Below are positions 17,265-25,398 of a stretch of DNA of 64,000 nt, one piece after another (the first letter of the stretch is position 1; the number at the start of each line of letters is the position of its first letter). The notes beneath the pieces are model-generated. The model was given only the letters and a program-made list of their open reading frames with translations, was not told the DNA's origin and did not search any database. Source of the DNA: UMGS1251 sp036666555 (lineage in GTDB: Bacteria; Bacillota; Clostridia; Lachnospirales; Lachnospiraceae); the NCBI GenBank assembly GCA_036666555.1, contig JAVWVS010000002.1, positions 1 to 64,000 of the forward strand, in the 5' to 3' direction. The position numbers were made by a program, and so were the translations under genes.

Positions 17265-17944
17265 TATTGTCCCTCCTTTGGTACGATGTCCGGTCCGGTC
17301 AATTTCGACCCGTAGACAAAGAAACGCTCATTGGTACTGCCAAGCGCCATAAAAGGATAACAAGTATACATGACTAGCTGTTCCCCTTCTTCCAACAGAT
17401 TATATGCCGATGTGTCTCCCGCATTCAGTACCTTGGTTTCCGTAATCTGATATTGGTAGACTCCGTAGGTGGTGGTAAAGTTCACCACATCTCCCGGTAC
17501 AATGGCCTGTAGTGGAGAAAAAATCGTAGTATTATGCCCAGCCAGAAGAATCTGGTGTCCGTCTCCCGGAATGCTGCTTCCCATAAACTGCCCAATTCCC
17601 GTACGGAGCATCTCATTATCATCCCCATAATACACATCTCCTGCCAATCCTATCCGTTCACAGGACAGCTGTCCATAGATATCCCCCCACTCCGGCCAGT
17701 GTAAATCTCCCATGGAGATGGTGGCTTTCTGAGCATTGATATCTGTGACTTCCGGCGACTCAAAGTTCTTGCCCTTTAAGTCATCGGCATTCTTTCCCGT
17801 GCCGGACAAGAACAAAGAACCTACGGATATTCCTACATCGATTACCGGTTTCGCTGCTATATATACAATTCCATACCCTATAACCGCAAAAATTATTGGC
17901 ATATAAATATACACCAATAATTTTCTAAGTCTATGTTTTTTCAT
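17264..17944 (-). CDS. Class D-type sortase
   Basis: 226 residues. One N-terminal membrane anchor (about 11-31), then the sortase barrel. Catalytic residues are visible: His137 in LLAGHNTTIFSPLQ, Cys195 in VMYTCYPF and Arg207 in STNERFFVYG. The TCYPF context is typical of class D enzymes. It would anchor a surface protein to the wall or join proteins by transpeptidation. The only obvious substrate candidate is the gene directly upstream (16 bp). The gene is also coupled to the membrane protein downstream. A housekeeping class A or class B role is less likely from the motif. Confidence 0.9.
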   Translation of the reverse strand: MKKHRLRKLLVYIYMPIIFAVIGYGIVYIAAKPVIDVGISVGSLFLSGTGKNADDLKGKNFESPEVTDINAQKATISMGDLHWPEWGDIYGQLSCERIGLAGDVYYGDDNEMLRTGIGQFMGSSIPGDGHQILLAGHNTTIFSPLQAIVPGDVVNFTTTYGVYQYQITETKVLNAGDTSAYNLLEEGEQLVMYTCYPFMALGSTNERFFVYGSKLTGPDIVPKEGQ

Positions 17945-17959
17945 AATACCATTCCTTTA

Positions 17960-18550
17960 CTACTGAACGAATAAATGTTTCTTTTTTGCTACTACTGCAC
18001 ATCCACCTAATGCTGTTACTAGCATAACCATGATTGCAATCGTTCCATTCATAGACATTCCGGTCGCCTTTACAGTCTTGGCAGTACTTGCAACGGTCTT
18101 TCCTGAATCTTTGGAATTAAATGTAGCGGTTCCATTGGCATGAACAGTAACATTGATTCCTGCTGCATTCGCACCTTTTTGTAGAATGGAAGCAACCGTA
18201 GAAGCCAATGGTTTTAATTGTGCCGCAGATAATCCAGTGATATCACCACTTGGTGCCACGTTCTTCACGGCTACAACTGCGTCATCGATTGAAGATATTA
18301 TGGTTCCCACTTGTTCTTCTGTTAAATCCACGCTGTCACCCTTTAAGTAGTTTCTTGCTTGTGCAACTGCATCATCGAATCTTGCGCTTTGTGCAGCGGT
18401 CATGGTAAATCCACTTTTCGCAGAAGTTGCCTTGTCCAATACCTTTTGCTCCGTCGCACTAATGCCGGATGCTGCAAAAGCAGTCATCGATAGTCCCATC
18501 ATCATCACTCCAGCAACCGCAATAGCTACTATTTTCTTTAATCTGTTCAT
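17960..18550 (-). CDS. Secreted protein with a non-canonical sortase sorting signal
   Basis: 196 residues. Signal peptide 1-26 with AFA cleavage site. The mature part is Ala/Thr/Ser/Asp rich with no cysteines until the tail. The C-terminus has the three-part plan of a sorting signal: KATGM at 161-165, a hydrophobic helix at about 169-187, and a basic end (KKK at 189-191, then HLFVQ). No LPXTG is present; KATGM would be the cleavage element. First gene of the operon, directly before the sortase, with AAGGAG and a promoter upstream. I infer it is the sortase's own substrate. A plain membrane-anchored protein is the alternative. Confidence 0.75.
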   Translation of the reverse strand: MNRLKKIVAIAVAGVMMMGLSMTAFAASGISATEQKVLDKATSAKSGFTMTAAQSARFDDAVAQARNYLKGDSVDLTEEQVGTIISSIDDAVVAVKNVAPSGDITGLSAAQLKPLASTVASILQKGANAAGINVTVHANGTATFNSKDSGKTVASTAKTVKATGMSMNGTIAIMVMLVTALGGCAVVAKKKHLFVQ

Positions 18551-18607
18551 CTCGTACTCCTTCTAATATCTATCCATATGTGGTTGTGTTCATTACTTAT
18601 TCTTTTT

Positions 18608-18635
18608 ATCATACCACAATTTATAGTAAATACAA
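18608..18635 (-). promoter_or_regulatory. Candidate promoter of the sortase/polysaccharide operon
   Basis: On the minus strand TTGTAT, a 16-base spacer and TATGAT, about 60 bases upstream of the first gene. It is the only well-formed promoter I see upstream of the whole cluster. It lies just after the HD-GYP gene. Confidence 0.5.
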
Positions 18636-18673
18636 GCTGTTTTCAGTAATTTTTCGATTTTTTATCATACTTT

Positions 18674-19912
18674 TTACAATTTCTTGCATGTTTTCATCAG
18701 TGTATCGTATTCCTCTTGAATGACTTCATAGAGCTCCAAAATAGGTTCACACTCCACTTCCGCCCGGTCCATAATTTCTTCATAATGGGTGGTCATCATT
18801 TCTACCGCTTCCGGGAAGAGATGCCCTTCCCTTGCTTCTGTTTGGATGATGCCAAGGGTCTTTTCTTTTCCGAATGCTTCCTTATAACTACGACGTCCGG
18901 TCAAAGCACTAACCATATCTGCGACTGCCAGTATCTTTTCCTTTTCCGTCAGTTGTGCTTCCCTCAGTCCTTTGGGATATCCGGTGCCATCTAATTTCTC
19001 ATGATGGCGAAGGGCAATCTGGATGATCACTTCATCGATTTCATGGCCCAGTATTTCCTCCGTCATATCCACATGGGTTTTCATAATGGCCATATCCCGG
19101 TTATTTAACCGACCCGGAGATTCCAAGATTTCAATGGGGATTCCTACCTTCCCCAGGTCGTGAAGCAAGGCTCCGTATTTCATCTGGTAAAGTTCTTCCT
19201 GTGTACATCCCATGCGCTCTGCCAGCTGTACGGCAATACTCGTGGTGCTCATGGTATGCACCACCGTAATATAGCTTCGAAAATCAATGGCAAATACCAT
19301 CATTTCCAAAAACAGATCCACTTCCCTTTGGGTGAAGGGCACTTCCCGAATGGCTTCATCCAATTCCCCCAAGTACCTTCCGGACTGTATCTGTTCTCGA
19401 AAATGTGCTTTTTGAGAGGTATCCATGAAAATCTCAATCACTTCGGAATCCAACTCTCCTTCCCAGGTTGTGGGTGTCAACTTTCCTCGATAGGTATCCA
19501 TCCGATCTGCCACGCTTAATAGCTGAGTAATCCGTTGATACGGAACACTCAGCTTTTTTAATTTTTCATATGAAAAATGATGAAATAATATCACCGGTGC
19601 CATTTGCGGAAACGGAGACAAATGCTTGATAAAAAGATACCCATAAATGGCATGTCCCCACACCTTTTTGGTTTCAAAATCAAACATCTGATTGATTTCT
19701 TCAGTTTTATACGCGCCCACATCGTGAACCATGGCAAGGAAACAGGCATTGCGAATCTCTCTCTTCGAATATTTTCCTTGGGCTTCCATCATTTTCAATA
19801 CCATGTAGGCCACTCGTTCCCCGTGATTCACCAGACGCTGGTCCACATGTCCCAGTGCCCGTCTGATAATCTTGGTGACACTTCTACTATTTAGCTGTTT
19901 CACATCTGTCAT
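18674..19912 (-). CDS. Tandem HD / HD-GYP domain protein (cyclic dinucleotide phosphodiesterase-like)
   Basis: 412 residues with two HD-type domains. The first, around residues 20-140, has VNHGER (His30) and MVHDVGAYKT (HD 63-64). The second is a full HD-GYP domain: GALLHDLGKVGIP (HD 251-252), IALRHHEKLDGTGYPKG (HH 303-304, GYP 311-313) and VADMVSALTGRRSY. HD-GYP proteins cleave cyclic di-GMP, or other cyclic dinucleotides in some members. No membrane or sensor domain is seen. The gene follows purB by 27 bp and may be cotranscribed with purC-purB. It sits directly before the polysaccharide operon promoter, so a regulatory link is possible but unproven. Confidence 0.88.
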   Translation of the reverse strand: MTDVKQLNSRSVTKIIRRALGHVDQRLVNHGERVAYMVLKMMEAQGKYSKREIRNACFLAMVHDVGAYKTEEINQMFDFETKKVWGHAIYGYLFIKHLSPFPQMAPVILFHHFSYEKLKKLSVPYQRITQLLSVADRMDTYRGKLTPTTWEGELDSEVIEIFMDTSQKAHFREQIQSGRYLGELDEAIREVPFTQREVDLFLEMMVFAIDFRSYITVVHTMSTTSIAVQLAERMGCTQEELYQMKYGALLHDLGKVGIPIEILESPGRLNNRDMAIMKTHVDMTEEILGHEIDEVIIQIALRHHEKLDGTGYPKGLREAQLTEKEKILAVADMVSALTGRRSYKEAFGKEKTLGIIQTEAREGHLFPEAVEMMTTHYEEIMDRAEVECEPILELYEVIQEEYDTLMKTCKKL

Positions 19913-19939
19913 CCGTTGATCCTACCTCATCTTTTTGGG

Positions 19940-21373
19940 TTAGACATGAATCTCTGCTTTCATCCCAAGCATCGCTTTCCGCTCTGTCAGCACCGGAGCT
20001 ACCACTTCTGTCAAGTAGGTTTCCACCTGCTCTTTTGCACGGCCGGTGTATTTGGATGGATCCATAGTCTTTTGCAAATCTTCTAATGTCAGATTAAATG
20101 CCGGATCTGCTGCAATTAATTCCAGAAGGTTGTTCTCACGTCCGTTCTCTTTTACATTTTTCCCGGCTTCCATCGAAAGTTCTCGAATCCGTTCGTGGAG
20201 TTCTTGTCGGTCGCCTCCCGCTTTCACGGCGTCCATCATAATATTTTCCGTTGCCATGAAAGGAAGTTCGGACAGCAAGCGTTTTTCAATGACTTTGGGG
20301 TAGACCACCAATCCGTCCACCACATTTAAGCACAAGTCTAAAATGCCATCCGTTGCCAGAAAACCTTCCGGAACGCTTAAGCGTTTATTCGCCGAATCAT
20401 CCAACGTTCGTTCAAACCACTGTCCTGCTGAGGTAATGGCCGGATTCAGTGCGTCCACCATCACATAGCGAGACAAGGATGCAATACGCTCGCTACGCAT
20501 AGGATTTCTTTTATAAGCCATGGCTGAAGAACCAATCTGTGATTTTTCAAATGGCTCTTCCACTTCTTTTAGATGCTGCAACAATCGAATGTCATTGGAG
20601 AACTTATGAGCACTGGCTGCAATGCCTGCCAGCACGTTCAGCACTCGGGTATCCACTTTTCGGGAATAGGTCTGTCCCGATACCGGATAGCACTGTGCAA
20701 AACCCATCTTATTGGCAATCATAGGGTCGATTTGGTCAATGACTGCTTGGTTTTGATCAAAGAGTTCCTGAAAACTAGCCTGGGTTCCTGTAGTTCCTTT
20801 GGAGCCTAACAAACGTAAGCTTCCTAGGACATACTCTAAGTCTTCCAAATCGATCATGAATTCATTTATCCACAAGGTCGCACGTTTCCCTACGGTAGTA
20901 GGTTGTGCCGGCTGAAAGTGGGTAAATGCAAGTGTGGGCTGGTCTTTATATGCATCGGCGAACTTAGACAATTCGTCAATGACATTGACTAATTTTTGTC
21001 TCACCAGTTTCAATGCTTCTGCCATTAAGATGATGTCCGTATTGTCTCCCACGTAGCAAGAGGTGGCACCCAGATGGATAATGCCTTTTGCCTTGGGACA
21101 TTGTTGGCCATATGCGTATACATGAGCCATAACGTCATGACGCACGATTTTCTCTCGTTCCTTCGCCACTTCATAGTTAATGTCTTCTTGATGTTCCTTT
21201 AATTCTGCAATCTGTTCTTCGGTAATGGGAAGACCCAGTTCTTTTTCCGTCTCAGCAAGTGCAATCCACAATTTCCGCCAGGTTCGAAATTTCATGTCCG
21301 GGGAGAAAATGTATTGCATCTCTGGGGACGCATACCGCTCCGATAAGGGGCTTTGATATCTATCGTTGCTCAT
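19940..21373 (-). CDS. purB: Adenylosuccinate lyase
   Basis: 477 residues. Fumarase/aspartase superfamily: catalyses SAICAR to AICAR plus fumarate and adenylosuccinate to AMP plus fumarate. The signature loop QIGSSAMAYKRNPMRSERI (with the catalytic Ser) and GATSCYVGDNTD are present, as is the THFQPAQPTTVGKRATLW block. I start at ATG 21373 (MSNDRYQSPLSERY), which has AGGAG eight bases upstream overlapping the purC stop. A longer frame reaches 21424 but the family starts near the shorter one. It lies in the order purC-purB. Confidence 0.96.
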   Translation of the reverse strand: MSNDRYQSPLSERYASPEMQYIFSPDMKFRTWRKLWIALAETEKELGLPITEEQIAELKEHQEDINYEVAKEREKIVRHDVMAHVYAYGQQCPKAKGIIHLGATSCYVGDNTDIILMAEALKLVRQKLVNVIDELSKFADAYKDQPTLAFTHFQPAQPTTVGKRATLWINEFMIDLEDLEYVLGSLRLLGSKGTTGTQASFQELFDQNQAVIDQIDPMIANKMGFAQCYPVSGQTYSRKVDTRVLNVLAGIAASAHKFSNDIRLLQHLKEVEEPFEKSQIGSSAMAYKRNPMRSERIASLSRYVMVDALNPAITSAGQWFERTLDDSANKRLSVPEGFLATDGILDLCLNVVDGLVVYPKVIEKRLLSELPFMATENIMMDAVKAGGDRQELHERIRELSMEAGKNVKENGRENNLLELIAADPAFNLTLEDLQKTMDPSKYTGRAKEQVETYLTEVVAPVLTERKAMLGMKAEIHV

Positions 21374-21383
21374 TTGATTTCTC

Positions 21384-22091
21384 CTATTGAATCCCAATTC
21401 GTTTGAACACTTCTTGGTATGCATCTTCTACATTACCCATGTCACGACGGAAACGGTCTTTATCTAATTTTTCTCTGGTCTTCATATCCCATAGTCTGCA
21501 AGTATCCGGAGATACTTCGTCTGCTAAGATAATATCTCCATGGTATCTTCCAAATTCAATCTTAAAGTCAATCAGTTCAATGCCTGCGTCTGCGAAGAAT
21601 TTTTTCAATACGTCATTGACTTTAAAGGTATATTTAGTAATCTTGTCGATTTCTTCCTGAGTAGATGCACCAATGGCAATGGCAAAGTAATCATTGATCA
21701 TAGGGTCACCGAGTGCATCGTCTTTATAGCTGAATTCCAAAGTAGGTGCCAATAATTTTGTGCCTTCTTCGATACCCAGTTTCTTAGAAAAGCTTCCGGC
21801 TGCCACATTTCGTACAATCACTTCCAAAGGAACAATCTCTACCTTTTTCACTGCTGTCTCACGGTCACTGAGTTCTTCTATAAAATGAGTGGGAACGCCT
21901 TCTTTTTCCAGCACTTGGAAAATGTAGTTGGTCATGCGGTTATTGATCACACCTTTTCCTACGATGGTTCCTTTTTTCTCTCCGTTAAATGCAGTGGCAT
22001 CATCTTTGTAATCGACGATAACAACGTCCGGGTCTTCGGTTGCGTATACTTTTTTTGCTTTTCCTTCATAGAGTTGTTCTACTTTTTTCAT
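21384..22091 (-). CDS. purC: SAICAR synthetase
   Basis: 235 residues. Phosphoribosylaminoimidazole-succinocarboxamide synthase, ATP-dependent joining of aspartate to CAIR. Signatures: LYEGKAKKVYAT at the N-terminus (nucleotide-binding hairpin), VPLEVIVRNVAAGSFSKKLG near residue 90, DFKIEFGRYHGDIILADEVSPDTCRLWD near 175-200. Its product is the substrate of PurB encoded next. Ribosome site AAAGGA is rather far (about 13 bases). The promoter at 22175-22203 drives it. Confidence 0.97.
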   Translation of the reverse strand: MKKVEQLYEGKAKKVYATEDPDVVIVDYKDDATAFNGEKKGTIVGKGVINNRMTNYIFQVLEKEGVPTHFIEELSDRETAVKKVEIVPLEVIVRNVAAGSFSKKLGIEEGTKLLAPTLEFSYKDDALGDPMINDYFAIAIGASTQEEIDKITKYTFKVNDVLKKFFADAGIELIDFKIEFGRYHGDIILADEVSPDTCRLWDMKTREKLDKDRFRRDMGNVEDAYQEVFKRIGIQ

Positions 22092-22150
22092 GTGTGTGCA
22101 CCAATCCTTTTCTTTATTTCATTTATTTGTTCTATGTTGATTCCTTTTTT

Positions 22151-22203
22151 GGAACTTACTATCGTTCCAAAGAAATTATAATACAGGTTGGATGGAATTG
22201 CAA
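22151..22203 (-). promoter_or_regulatory. Promoter of purC with a leader hairpin
   Basis: Minus-strand TTGCAA (22203-22198), 17-base spacer, TATAAT (22180-22175). Between it and purC is a small stem, TTTGGAAC paired with GTTCCAAA, at about 22148-22171. There is no U-run after it in the purC direction, so it is not a normal attenuator, and I see no purine-riboswitch pattern. Confidence 0.65.
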
Positions 22204-22225
22204 TATCAACTATTGGGTTCCTCTA

Positions 22226-22909
22226 TCATTGACGAAATTTTCCCAGGAATCCTTGCATCCGCTGATTACTGGAGCCAAACACTTCTTCTGGGGTGCCTTG
22301 TTCCACAATATACCCTTCATCCATAAAGATGATGTGGTCGGCCACTTTCCTGGCAAATTCCATTTCGTGGGTCACAATGACCATGGTCATCTGTTCCGCA
22401 GCCAGATCTCGAATGACTTTCAATATATCTCCGGTCAATTCCGGGTCCAGTGCCGAGGTGGGTTCATCAAAGAACAGAATATCCGGATTCATTGCCAATG
22501 CCCGTGCAATGGACACCCGTTGCTGCTGTCCCCCGGATAGCTGGCAGGGGTAAGCTCCTGCTTTTTCTTCCAGTCCCATTTTTCGAAGCAATTCCCGTGC
22601 CTCTTGTTCTACTTCTTCTTTTTTTCGTTTTTGCACTTTCAGTGGTGCATCCATAATATTTTTTAGCACCGAAAAATGTGGAAATAGATTGAAATCTTGA
22701 AAGACCATTCCAAATGTTCCCGCATAGGATATCTCTCCTTCGTCTGCTCGTTCTAAGTTGGTGGCACAACGAAGCAGAGTGGATTTTCCGGATCCGGAAG
22801 GTCCGATAATGCCCAGCACTTCTCCTTCTTCCACGGTCAGAGAAATGTCTTTTAACACTTCCAATCCGTCAAAGCTTTTTTTCACATGCTTGATTTCTAA
22901 TAGACTCAT
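22226..22909 (-). CDS. Polar amino-acid ABC transporter ATP-binding protein
   Basis: 227 residues. Walker A GPSGSGKST (about 36-44), Q-loop FQDFNLFPH, signature LSGGQQQR, Walker B ILFFDEPTSALDPE and the switch His in VTHEMEFAR. These are typical of the GlnQ/HisP group (polar amino-acid uptake). It powers the permease and binding protein encoded upstream. The ATG has AGGAGG at a six-base distance, ten bases after the permease stop. Shorter than the typical 240 residues but complete. Confidence 0.94.
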   Translation of the reverse strand: MSLLEIKHVKKSFDGLEVLKDISLTVEEGEVLGIIGPSGSGKSTLLRCATNLERADEGEISYAGTFGMVFQDFNLFPHFSVLKNIMDAPLKVQKRKKEEVEQEARELLRKMGLEEKAGAYPCQLSGGQQQRVSIARALAMNPDILFFDEPTSALDPELTGDILKVIRDLAAEQMTMVIVTHEMEFARKVADHIIFMDEGYIVEQGTPEEVFGSSNQRMQGFLGKFRQ

Positions 22910-22919
22910 AAAGGACCTC

Positions 22920-23570
22920 CTAGTGGTAGTAGTTTAATTTTTTCTCCAGTTTTTCCATGACAAATGCAACAATGAGATTGAATAGGTAATAAAAAATTCC
23001 TGCACATACAAAGGGCATCATCGTGGTCTGGGAACTGGCAATCTGTTTTGCTATGGTGAACATTTCGGATACCGTCAGTACGAATGCCAACGAGGTGTCT
23101 TTGACCAAGGTAATGACTTCATTGGTAATGGATGGTAAAATCCGTTTGATGACCTGTGGCAAAATGATTCTCAGAAAGGTCTGAGCCTTGCTGTATCCAA
23201 GCACCTTGGCCGCTTCGTATTGTCCTTTGGGCATGGATTCGATTCCACCCCGATAGATTTCTGCGAAATATGCCGCATAATTGATTGCAAATCCAATGAG
23301 CACTGCTGTCATACGATAGCTTTGACTGATCTGCATTCCGAATAAGAAGTAGGGTCCAAAATATACCACCATCAGCTGCAGCATGAGAGGGGTTCCTCTC
23401 ATAATAGAAATGTAGGCACCGGTCACCCCTTTTACCAGTACGTTTTTTGACCTGCGCCCGAAGCACACCATGAATCCCAGTGGCAGTGAAAATACCAGTG
23501 TCAGTACAAATATTTCCACGGAAATCCCCATTCCCCCTACCAATTGCTGTAACATCATTGAAAATTTCAT
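22920..23570 (-). CDS. Polar amino-acid ABC transporter permease (HisM-like)
   Basis: 216 residues with about five transmembrane segments. MRGTPLMLQLMVVYFG (about 70-85) and the EAA loop YEAAKVLGYSKAQTFLRIILPQ (about 140-161) are HisMQ-type. ATG 23570 is chosen, with AGGAGG six bases upstream; a longer open frame from 23654 runs back through an intergenic hairpin. The single permease presumably forms a homodimer with the ATPase downstream. Confidence 0.93.
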   Translation of the reverse strand: MKFSMMLQQLVGGMGISVEIFVLTLVFSLPLGFMVCFGRRSKNVLVKGVTGAYISIMRGTPLMLQLMVVYFGPYFLFGMQISQSYRMTAVLIGFAINYAAYFAEIYRGGIESMPKGQYEAAKVLGYSKAQTFLRIILPQVIKRILPSITNEVITLVKDTSLAFVLTVSEMFTIAKQIASSQTTMMPFVCAGIFYYLFNLIVAFVMEKLEKKLNYYH

Positions 23571-23631
23571 TTCATTCCTCCTGCTTATGTGGATAGATTG
23601 CGCCATACCAAACGCTTTTCTTCGTAGAAAC

Positions 23632-23652
23632 GAGAGCGACTTCATCGCTCTC
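23632..23652 (-). terminator. Intercistronic hairpin between binding-protein and permease genes
   Basis: Perfect eight-base stem GAGAGCGA/TCGCTCTC with a five-base loop. In the operon direction only a short GTTTCT follows, so it is likely a leaky terminator or RNA-stabilising stem that keeps binding protein in excess over permease, as is common in such operons. Confidence 0.6.
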
Positions 23653-23681
23653 ATTTTTAATACTTATGAACTTTCTTTGGT

Positions 23682-24518
23682 CTATTTCCCCAGGCAAAGC
23701 ATCTTGGGGTCAATTCCATATTTCACGGCAATTTCTTCAAATTTGCCACTTTTTACCATCTTCATTAATTCTTCCTGTACTTTATCTCGCAGTTCGGTAT
23801 TCCCTTTTTTGAAGCCAATCGCATATTGTTCGGTCCAAAATGGTTCTTCCAATACTTTGTACTGGTCTTTTTCTCTCTGCGCCATCTGGTACTGTGCAAC
23901 ACCGATGTCGATTGCTACTGCTTCTGCTGCACCGGATTCTAGATTCATAAATGCGGTGTTGTAATCCGGATTCTCAGTCAACGATGCGAAGCTATCGGTA
24001 ATGTCCTTGCAGTCTTCACCGTGCAATGCTTCCAATGCGGCCGATGCGGCTTGTACCACTACGTTCTTCCCTTTTAAATCTGCTAATTTTTCAATGCCGG
24101 AATCGGATTTCACCAGCATCACCTGTGTGTTGTCTACATAAGGGTCTGACCATTCGTACTTATCTTTTCGATCCGGTGTAATGGAAAATCCATTCCAGAT
24201 ACAGTCAATGGTTCCGGAATCCAGTTCCATGTCCTTGGTATCCCAGTTCAATGGCTTCTTCACCAGTTTCCATCCCAGTTCGTCACACACTACTTGGGCA
24301 CACTCCAAATCAAATCCTACGTATTCTCCCTGGTCATCCATATATCCATAAGGTGGATACTCTGCGTCAAATCCCAGTGTAAATGTCGTTTTGTCTGCTA
24401 CGCTTTCTGTCTTGGTCTCTTTTTTTGCTTCTTTTTTGTCTCCGGTTCCACCACATCCTGCTGCCACTACTGCCACAGCCAGAACTACTGCTACCACTAT
24501 CTTTCTATTCTTCTTCAT
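23682..24518 (-). CDS. Amino-acid ABC transporter substrate-binding lipoprotein
   Basis: 278 residues. Lipoprotein signal with VAAGC lipobox (Cys about residue 21) and a Lys/Glu-rich linker, then the family 3 solute-binding fold: TLGFDAEYPPYGYMDDQGEYVGFDLE and DCIWNGFSITPDRKDKYEWSDPY are classic blocks for polar amino-acid binding. Ligand is unknown; the exact residue set resembles glutamate/cystine/histidine-type binders. First gene of the three-gene uptake operon, led by a strong promoter. Confidence 0.93.
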   Translation of the reverse strand: MKKNRKIVVAVVLAVAVVAAGCGGTGDKKEAKKETKTESVADKTTFTLGFDAEYPPYGYMDDQGEYVGFDLECAQVVCDELGWKLVKKPLNWDTKDMELDSGTIDCIWNGFSITPDRKDKYEWSDPYVDNTQVMLVKSDSGIEKLADLKGKNVVVQAASAALEALHGEDCKDITDSFASLTENPDYNTAFMNLESGAAEAVAIDIGVAQYQMAQREKDQYKVLEEPFWTEQYAIGFKKGNTELRDKVQEELMKMVKSGKFEEIAVKYGIDPKMLCLGK

Positions 24519-24588
24519 ATTCTTCTTCCCCTCACATTGCTTTATCGTGTTATCAATTGAGTACTCTACCGTACTAAACTACCAGGTC

Positions 24589-24617
24589 ATAATAACACAC
24601 ATTTTCTTGCTTGTCAA
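24589..24617 (-). promoter_or_regulatory. Promoter of the amino-acid ABC operon
   Basis: TTGACA, 17-base spacer, TATTAT on the minus strand, about 70 bases upstream of the start codon. Near-consensus sigma-A type. A short GTAC...GTAC inverted repeat lies between it and the gene. Confidence 0.75.
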
Positions 24618-24630
24618 ATTCTTCCGTAAA

Positions 24631-25398
24631 TTATAACCAACTACTCCGATACTGGGTTTTCCATTCTTCTAATGTCCTCTTTGGTTCAAGCACTGTACTG
24701 ACTTCCTTGCTCTTTTTGATGGTTTCTTGTATCTGTACATCCATAAGCGCATACACCGGACTTTTTTTCAGAAGTTGATAATATTCTTCTCTGGGAAGAT
24801 AGCGATAGCAGGCATATAGGTAGGCACTGAGCATGGATTCTTCCTGACAGATTTGAAAAGCTTCTTCATACATTTTGGCAGCCTCTTCATATAGAAAGAC
24901 TCTGCCAAATGCAGCCCCCAGGCAGCCATAGACTTTTCCATAGAATTTTTCATCCACCGTTTCGTCCCGTTCTTCATGAATCAGCTCCTGATAAACCAGA
25001 ATCGCCGCTTCTGTCTCACCGCTTTCCAATAAATTGTCTGCTTTAAATTTCTTTCGTTCAATGTCTTTTTGATTTTTTAATTTTTCCAAAACACTTTGGA
25101 TATGCGTCAGTTCTCCCGCGGTATAGATATGGGAAGCCGTAAGTATCTCCAATACAAATCGTTCCATGGAACCGTGATGTTCCAAGGTCGTACGAAGCCG
25201 TTCTGCCAGTTCATCTAATTCCAACTCTTCCCCAATCCAGTCACAAAGCTGGGTATTCATAATCGTATAATCAATCAAATACAGATGATTGCACAGATAA
25301 TAGCACAGCTCTTCTATGGTATAGATTTTTCGCCGAATTCTGGTGATTTCGTATGGTTGTTTGGCTCTTTTTTTATGACAAAGAATTAAACTGCCCAT
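24631..25398 (-). CDS. Uncharacterised helical (TPR-like) protein of the Hsp70-like three-gene unit
   Basis: 255 residues, no transmembrane segment, mostly helical and charged. Residues about 115-210 look like two or three tetratricopeptide-type repeats: ADNLLESGETEAAILVYQEL, GCLGAAFGRVFLYEEAAKMY, then EAFQICQEESMLSAYLYACY. Its ATG (25398) lies 26 bp inside the end of the Hsp70-like gene, with AGGAGG close upstream, so it is translationally coupled. It ends with a polar tail. Function unknown; probably a partner or adaptor of the two upstream proteins. Confidence 0.75.
   Translation of the reverse strand: MGSLILCHKKRAKQPYEITRIRRKIYTIEELCYYLCNHLYLIDYTIMNTQLCDWIGEELELDELAERLRTTLEHHGSMERFVLEILTASHIYTAGELTHIQSVLEKLKNQKDIERKKFKADNLLESGETEAAILVYQELIHEERDETVDEKFYGKVYGCLGAAFGRVFLYEEAAKMYEEAFQICQEESMLSAYLYACYRYLPREEYYQLLKKSPVYALMDVQIQETIKKSKEVSTVLEPKRTLEEWKTQYRSSWL

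Noticed and set aside
22092..22225. Purine riboswitch before purC
   Set aside because: No three-way junction or conserved core; just one small stem near the promoter.
22467..22769. Minus-strand open frame within the ABC ATPase gene
   Set aside because: It is an alternative frame of a well-conserved ATPase; no ribosome site or recognised motif.
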